A DNA stretch of 64,000 nt, from the NCBI RefSeq assembly GCF_000613865.1, contig NZ_BAJU01000001.1, positions 62,001 to 126,000 on the forward strand. The letters run 5' to 3'. Below the pieces are notes generated by a model. It made no database searches. It saw only the letters and a list, made by a program, of their open reading frames with translations, and had not been told where the DNA came from. Both the position numbers and the translations under genes were made by a program. Shown in pieces: positions 61,404 to 64,000 of the stretch; the stretch's first letter is position 1, and every line of letters begins with the position of its first letter. The stretch is from Acetobacter okinawensis JCM 25146. Lineage in GTDB: Bacteria > Pseudomonadota > Alphaproteobacteria > Acetobacterales > Acetobacteraceae.

Positions 61404-61437
61404 CCACCTGCGACCGGGTATCTCAGGTCGTGGGTGG
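61404..61437 (+). terminator. Imperfect hairpin after ispG
   Basis: Arms CCACCTGCGACC / GGTCGTGGGTGG with two imperfect pairs, followed by GGTTTGTTCG. It lies 14 bases after the ispG stop; a terminator or attenuator before hisS is possible. Confidence 0.35.
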
Positions 61438-61519
61438 GGTTTGTTCGCCCATCATAAATTACACATGGATCAGGCCGCACAGCCCGCAGGGCGTGTGCGT
61501 CAATCAGGAAAAACAGGCC

Positions 61520-62770
61520 GTGAGCAGCATTCAGCCCGTAAGAGGAACGCACGATCTTATTGGAGAAGAGCAACGCCGCCATGCGCGCGTGGTCAGCACC
61601 GCGCGCCATATTGCCGGTCTTTACGGGTTTGATGAATGGTCCACCCCCATTTTTGAAGAAACCCGTGTTTTCTCCCGCTCTTTGGGCGATACTTCGGATG
61701 TTGTCTCTAAAGAGATGTATTCCTTCAACGACCGTGACGGGGAAAGCCTGACACTGCGGCCAGAAGGTACGGCAGCTATTTGCCGGGCACTTGTCACAAA
61801 TGCGCTCACACAGTCACTGCCGCAGAAGGTGTTCTATACCGGCCCCATGTTCCGCCACGAGCGGCCACAAAAGGGGCGTTACCGCCAGTTCCACCAGATT
61901 GGCGCGGAACTGCTGGGAGCGGCTGAGCCTTTGGCTGATGCGGAAGCCATAGCCCTTGGTTATGCCGTTCTGGAAGCGCTGGGGGTTGCCCAATACGTAA
62001 CGCTTGAGTTGAACACCCTGGGCGATGCCGCCAGTCGGGATGCCTGGCGGCAGGCTCTGGTTGCGTATTTTTCTGCGCATGAGGGCAGGTTGTCCGAAGA
62101 TAGCCGTATCAGGCTCGCAAAAAATCCGCTGCGTATTCTTGATAGCAAGGATGCAGGTGATCGCGAGCTTGTCGCCAATGCGCCCATGATGGAAGAATTC
62201 CTGACCATTGAGGCACGTACGTTCTGGGATGAGTTGCGCCTCAAGCTTGATCTGTTTGGCATTGCGTACACGGTTAATCCAGCCATTGTGCGCGGGCTTG
62301 ATTACTACAACCACACCACATTTGAATTTGTGACCAACCGTCTGGGGTCGCAGGGGACAGTTCTGGCGGGTGGACGGTATGATGGTCTGGTCAAGCAGAT
62401 GGGTGGGCCGGAAGTGCCAGCCATTGGCTGGGCCGCCGGGGTTGAGCGTCTGGGCATGTTGCTGGAGAGCGCGCCAGAGGCTCCACGCTCGGTGGTGCTG
62501 ATCCCCGTTGGCTCGCCTGACGAAAAAGCCGTGTGCCAGATTTTGCAGGCCCTACGCCAGCAGGGGGTGCGGACGGAAATAGGCTACAAAGGGTCGCTGC
62601 GTAAGCGGATGGAGCGGGCAGGCAAGCAGAATGCAAGCCATGTCCTGTTCTTGGGCGAAGACGAACTGGCCCGTGGTGTGTTCCGTGTCAAAAGCATGGA
62701 AACCGGGCAGGAAGATGAAGTGGCGACAGATGCCCTGCTGTCTGATGCGCGGAGTGTTTTTGCGCGATGA
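61520..62770 (+). CDS. hisS: Histidyl-tRNA synthetase
   Basis: Class II aminoacyl-tRNA synthetase of 416 residues. It opens with [16 protein letters not shown] and has [32 protein letters not shown] (motif 2), [13 protein letters not shown] and the motif 3 region [17 protein letters not shown] [15 protein letters not shown]-terminal anticodon-binding domain contains the [15 protein letters not shown] segment. The start is the GTG at 61520 with AGGAAAA upstream. Earlier in-frame starts would add an unrelated stretch. It overlaps prfA as ATGA. Confidence 0.96.
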   Translation: MSSIQPVRGTHDLIGEEQRRHARVVSTARHIAGLYGFDEWSTPIFEETRVFSRSLGDTSDVVSKEMYSFNDRDGESLTLRPEGTAAICRALVTNALTQSLPQKVFYTGPMFRHERPQKGRYRQFHQIGAELLGAAEPLADAEAIALGYAVLEALGVAQYVTLELNTLGDAASRDAWRQALVAYFSAHEGRLSEDSRIRLAKNPLRILDSKDAGDRELVANAPMMEEFLTIEARTFWDELRLKLDLFGIAYTVNPAIVRGLDYYNHTTFEFVTNRLGSQGTVLAGGRYDGLVKQMGGPEVPAIGWAAGVERLGMLLESAPEAPRSVVLIPVGSPDEKAVCQILQALRQQGVRTEIGYKGSLRKRMERAGKQNASHVLFLGEDELARGVFRVKSMETGQEDEVATDALLSDARSVFAR

Positions 62771-63825
62771 ACCTTGATGAGCGGCTGGACCGTATTGCCA
62801 GTCGGGCGCTTGAGTTGGAAGCGCATCTGGCGAGCGGGTTAAGTGGGGATGCCTTTACGCAGGCATCCCGCGAGTATGCTGAAATTGAACCGGTTGTTGC
62901 CCGTATTAACGACCTGCGCGCAACCGAGTTAAGCATTGTGCAGGCAGAATCCCTTCTGTCCGACCCTGAAATGCAGGAGCTTGCGGGCGAAGAGCTTGCG
63001 GAACTGCGTGAAAAACTGCCCCAATTGCAGCGTGAGGTCCGTCTGGCGCTTCTTCCCAAGGACGTGGCGGACGAGCGCAGCGCAATTCTGGAAGTGCGCC
63101 CCGCTGCCGGGGGGGACGAGGCAGCCCTGTTTGCCGCAGAACTGTTTGACCTGTACCGCCGTTATGCGGACCTTAAAGGCTGGCGCTTTACCGTTATGGA
63201 TTATGACGAGAGCGAACTTGGCGGCCTGCGTGGTGGTATTGCCGAAATTAACGGCAAAAGTGTTTTTGCCCGCCTTAAATACGAATCTGGTGTGCACCGT
63301 GTGCAGCGCGTGCCTGCGACCGAGGCACAGGGGCGTATCCATACATCCACCGTTACTGTGGCCGTGCTGCCAGAGGCGGAAGAGGTGGATGTCACGATTA
63401 ACGAAGCCGAACTGCGTATAGATGTTTTTCGGGCTTCGGGCGCTGGTGGGCAGCATGTGAACAAAACCGAAAGTGCTGTGCGCATTACCCATCTGCCGAC
63501 CAATATTGTCGTGTCCATGCAGGAAGAAAAAAGCCAGCATAAAAACCGTGCCAAGGCGATGAAGATCCTGCGGGCCCGTCTGTACGAACGTGAGCGCGAG
63601 CAGGCCCATGCGCATCGCGCTGCAGACAGGCGCTCACAGGTAGGAACGGGGGATAGGTCAGAGCGGATCCGGACCTATAATTTCCCGCAGGGGCGGGTGA
63701 CGGACCACCGGATCAACCTGACGCTGTACAAGATCGATCGGGTCATGCTGGGTGAGCTGGACGAGTTTGTGGATGCGCTGACGCAGGAAGAGCAGGCCGC
63801 CCTTATGGCGGATGCGGGCTTTTAA
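62767..63825 (+). CDS. prfA: Peptide chain release factor 1
   Basis: Stop-codon reader for UAA and UAG, 352 residues. It has the PxT recognition motif ([14 protein letters not shown]) and the catalytic GGQ loop ([16 protein letters not shown]). The C-terminus is normal and intact. Coupled to hisS by a 4-base overlap. No prmC follows; the next gene is on the other strand. Confidence 0.97.
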   Translation: MNLDERLDRIASRALELEAHLASGLSGDAFTQASREYAEIEPVVARINDLRATELSIVQAESLLSDPEMQELAGEELAELREKLPQLQREVRLALLPKDVADERSAILEVRPAAGGDEAALFAAELFDLYRRYADLKGWRFTVMDYDESELGGLRGGIAEINGKSVFARLKYESGVHRVQRVPATEAQGRIHTSTVTVAVLPEAEEVDVTINEAELRIDVFRASGAGGQHVNKTESAVRITHLPTNIVVSMQEEKSQHKNRAKAMKILRARLYEREREQAHAHRAADRRSQVGTGDRSERIRTYNFPQGRVTDHRINLTLYKIDRVMLGELDEFVDALTQEEQAALMADAGF

Positions 63826-63830
63826 CCTGT

Positions 63831-64000
63831 TTAGCTGATCGGGGTGGAGCAGACCTCCCCCCGACCGGGGATGCGCTCGGCAGCTTCGGGGGCTTGTGGG
63901 TCAACCAGATAAAAATCGGTAAAGCCACCAGAGCCTAAAGCGTAAAAGTGGCGGCCATCGGGGTTGTGTAGAAGACCACTACTGCTGACCTCATGCGTTT
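63831..64000 (-). CDS. C-terminal end of an unidentified protein (cut by window edge)
   Basis: The frame enters from the right edge and stops with TAA at 63831-63833, giving about 55 residues with LLHNPDGRHFYALGSGGFTD and ending ERIPGRGEVCSTPIS. The Phe/Tyr/Gly-rich stretch suggests a folded beta domain, but I do not recognise the family. It converges on prfA with 5 bases between stops. Confidence 0.6.
   Translation of the reverse strand, partial: THEVSSSGLLHNPDGRHFYALGSGGFTDFYLVDPQAPEAAERIPGRGEVCSTPIS

Noticed and set aside
60247-61407. Minus-strand frame of 386 codons
   Set aside because: Antisense to ispG, which has all family motifs.

Overview
The window is GC-rich chromosomal DNA carrying only housekeeping genes. 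It most likely comes from an acetic acid bacterium (Acetobacteraceae, Alphaproteobacteria). Support comes from the SOS box of the form GTTC-N7-GTTC before lexA, the aerobic cobaltochelatase pair cobS-cobT beside a J-domain gene and bolA, the recG-sdhE-mfd order, the miaB-phoH-ybeY-corC order, and the run methyltransferase-comF-grxC-DUF1178-ubiG-lysC-prfA. The genus cannot be fixed from the sequence alone. No prophage, insertion sequence, CRISPR array, toxin-antitoxin or defence system was seen.

Layout. 1-8377 (minus): smc, a Tat-type dsbA-like gene, then miaB-phoH-ybeY-corC and plsC. 8627-14774 (plus): tamA-tamB. 14796-21130: xthA, a membrane-dipeptidase-like gene, uvrC, pgsA, a small lipoprotein, moaD-moaE. 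21173-25862: biotin cluster, with bioA divergent from bioF - BioH-like esterase - fused bioC/bioD. 25920-28603: lexA with its SOS box, moeA, rpmG, ftsB. 28786-33394: eno, a DUF3429 gene, then thiO-thiS-thiG-thiE. 33422-39489: recG, sdhE, mfd. 39567-43069: a secreted protein of unknown role, an SBF-type transporter, a group II PLP decarboxylase. 43066-48325: cobT-cobS, J-domain protein, bolA, a LolA-like lipoprotein, lipB. 48400-51110: tRNA-Leu(GAG), galU, a phosphohexomutase. 51251-63825: moaA, a methyltransferase, comF, grxC, DUF1178, DUF2147, ubiG, lysC, a flavin oxidoreductase, rodZ, ispG, hisS, prfA. The right edge holds the end of an unidentified minus-strand gene.

Cofactor supply (biotin, thiamine, molybdopterin, lipoate, cobalamin, ubiquinone, isoprenoids) and DNA repair (uvrC, mfd, recG, xthA, lexA) dominate. 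Many genes are coupled by 1-8 base overlaps.

The most striking property is technical. Sixteen genes, several normally essential (eno, pgsA, ftsB, ispG), are broken by about 23 single-base frame changes. About 20 behave as lost bases and 3 as gained bases, and many lie in runs of G or C. One base restores each protein, so assembly or sequencing error is the most likely cause. I annotated each such gene over its full restored extent and gave the break positions. The best candidates for real biology are the BioC-BioD fusion with its neighbouring BioH-like esterase, a lipoprotein with a LolA-like fold, and a DnaA-box-bearing AT-rich gap before uvrC. I found no convincing new system.
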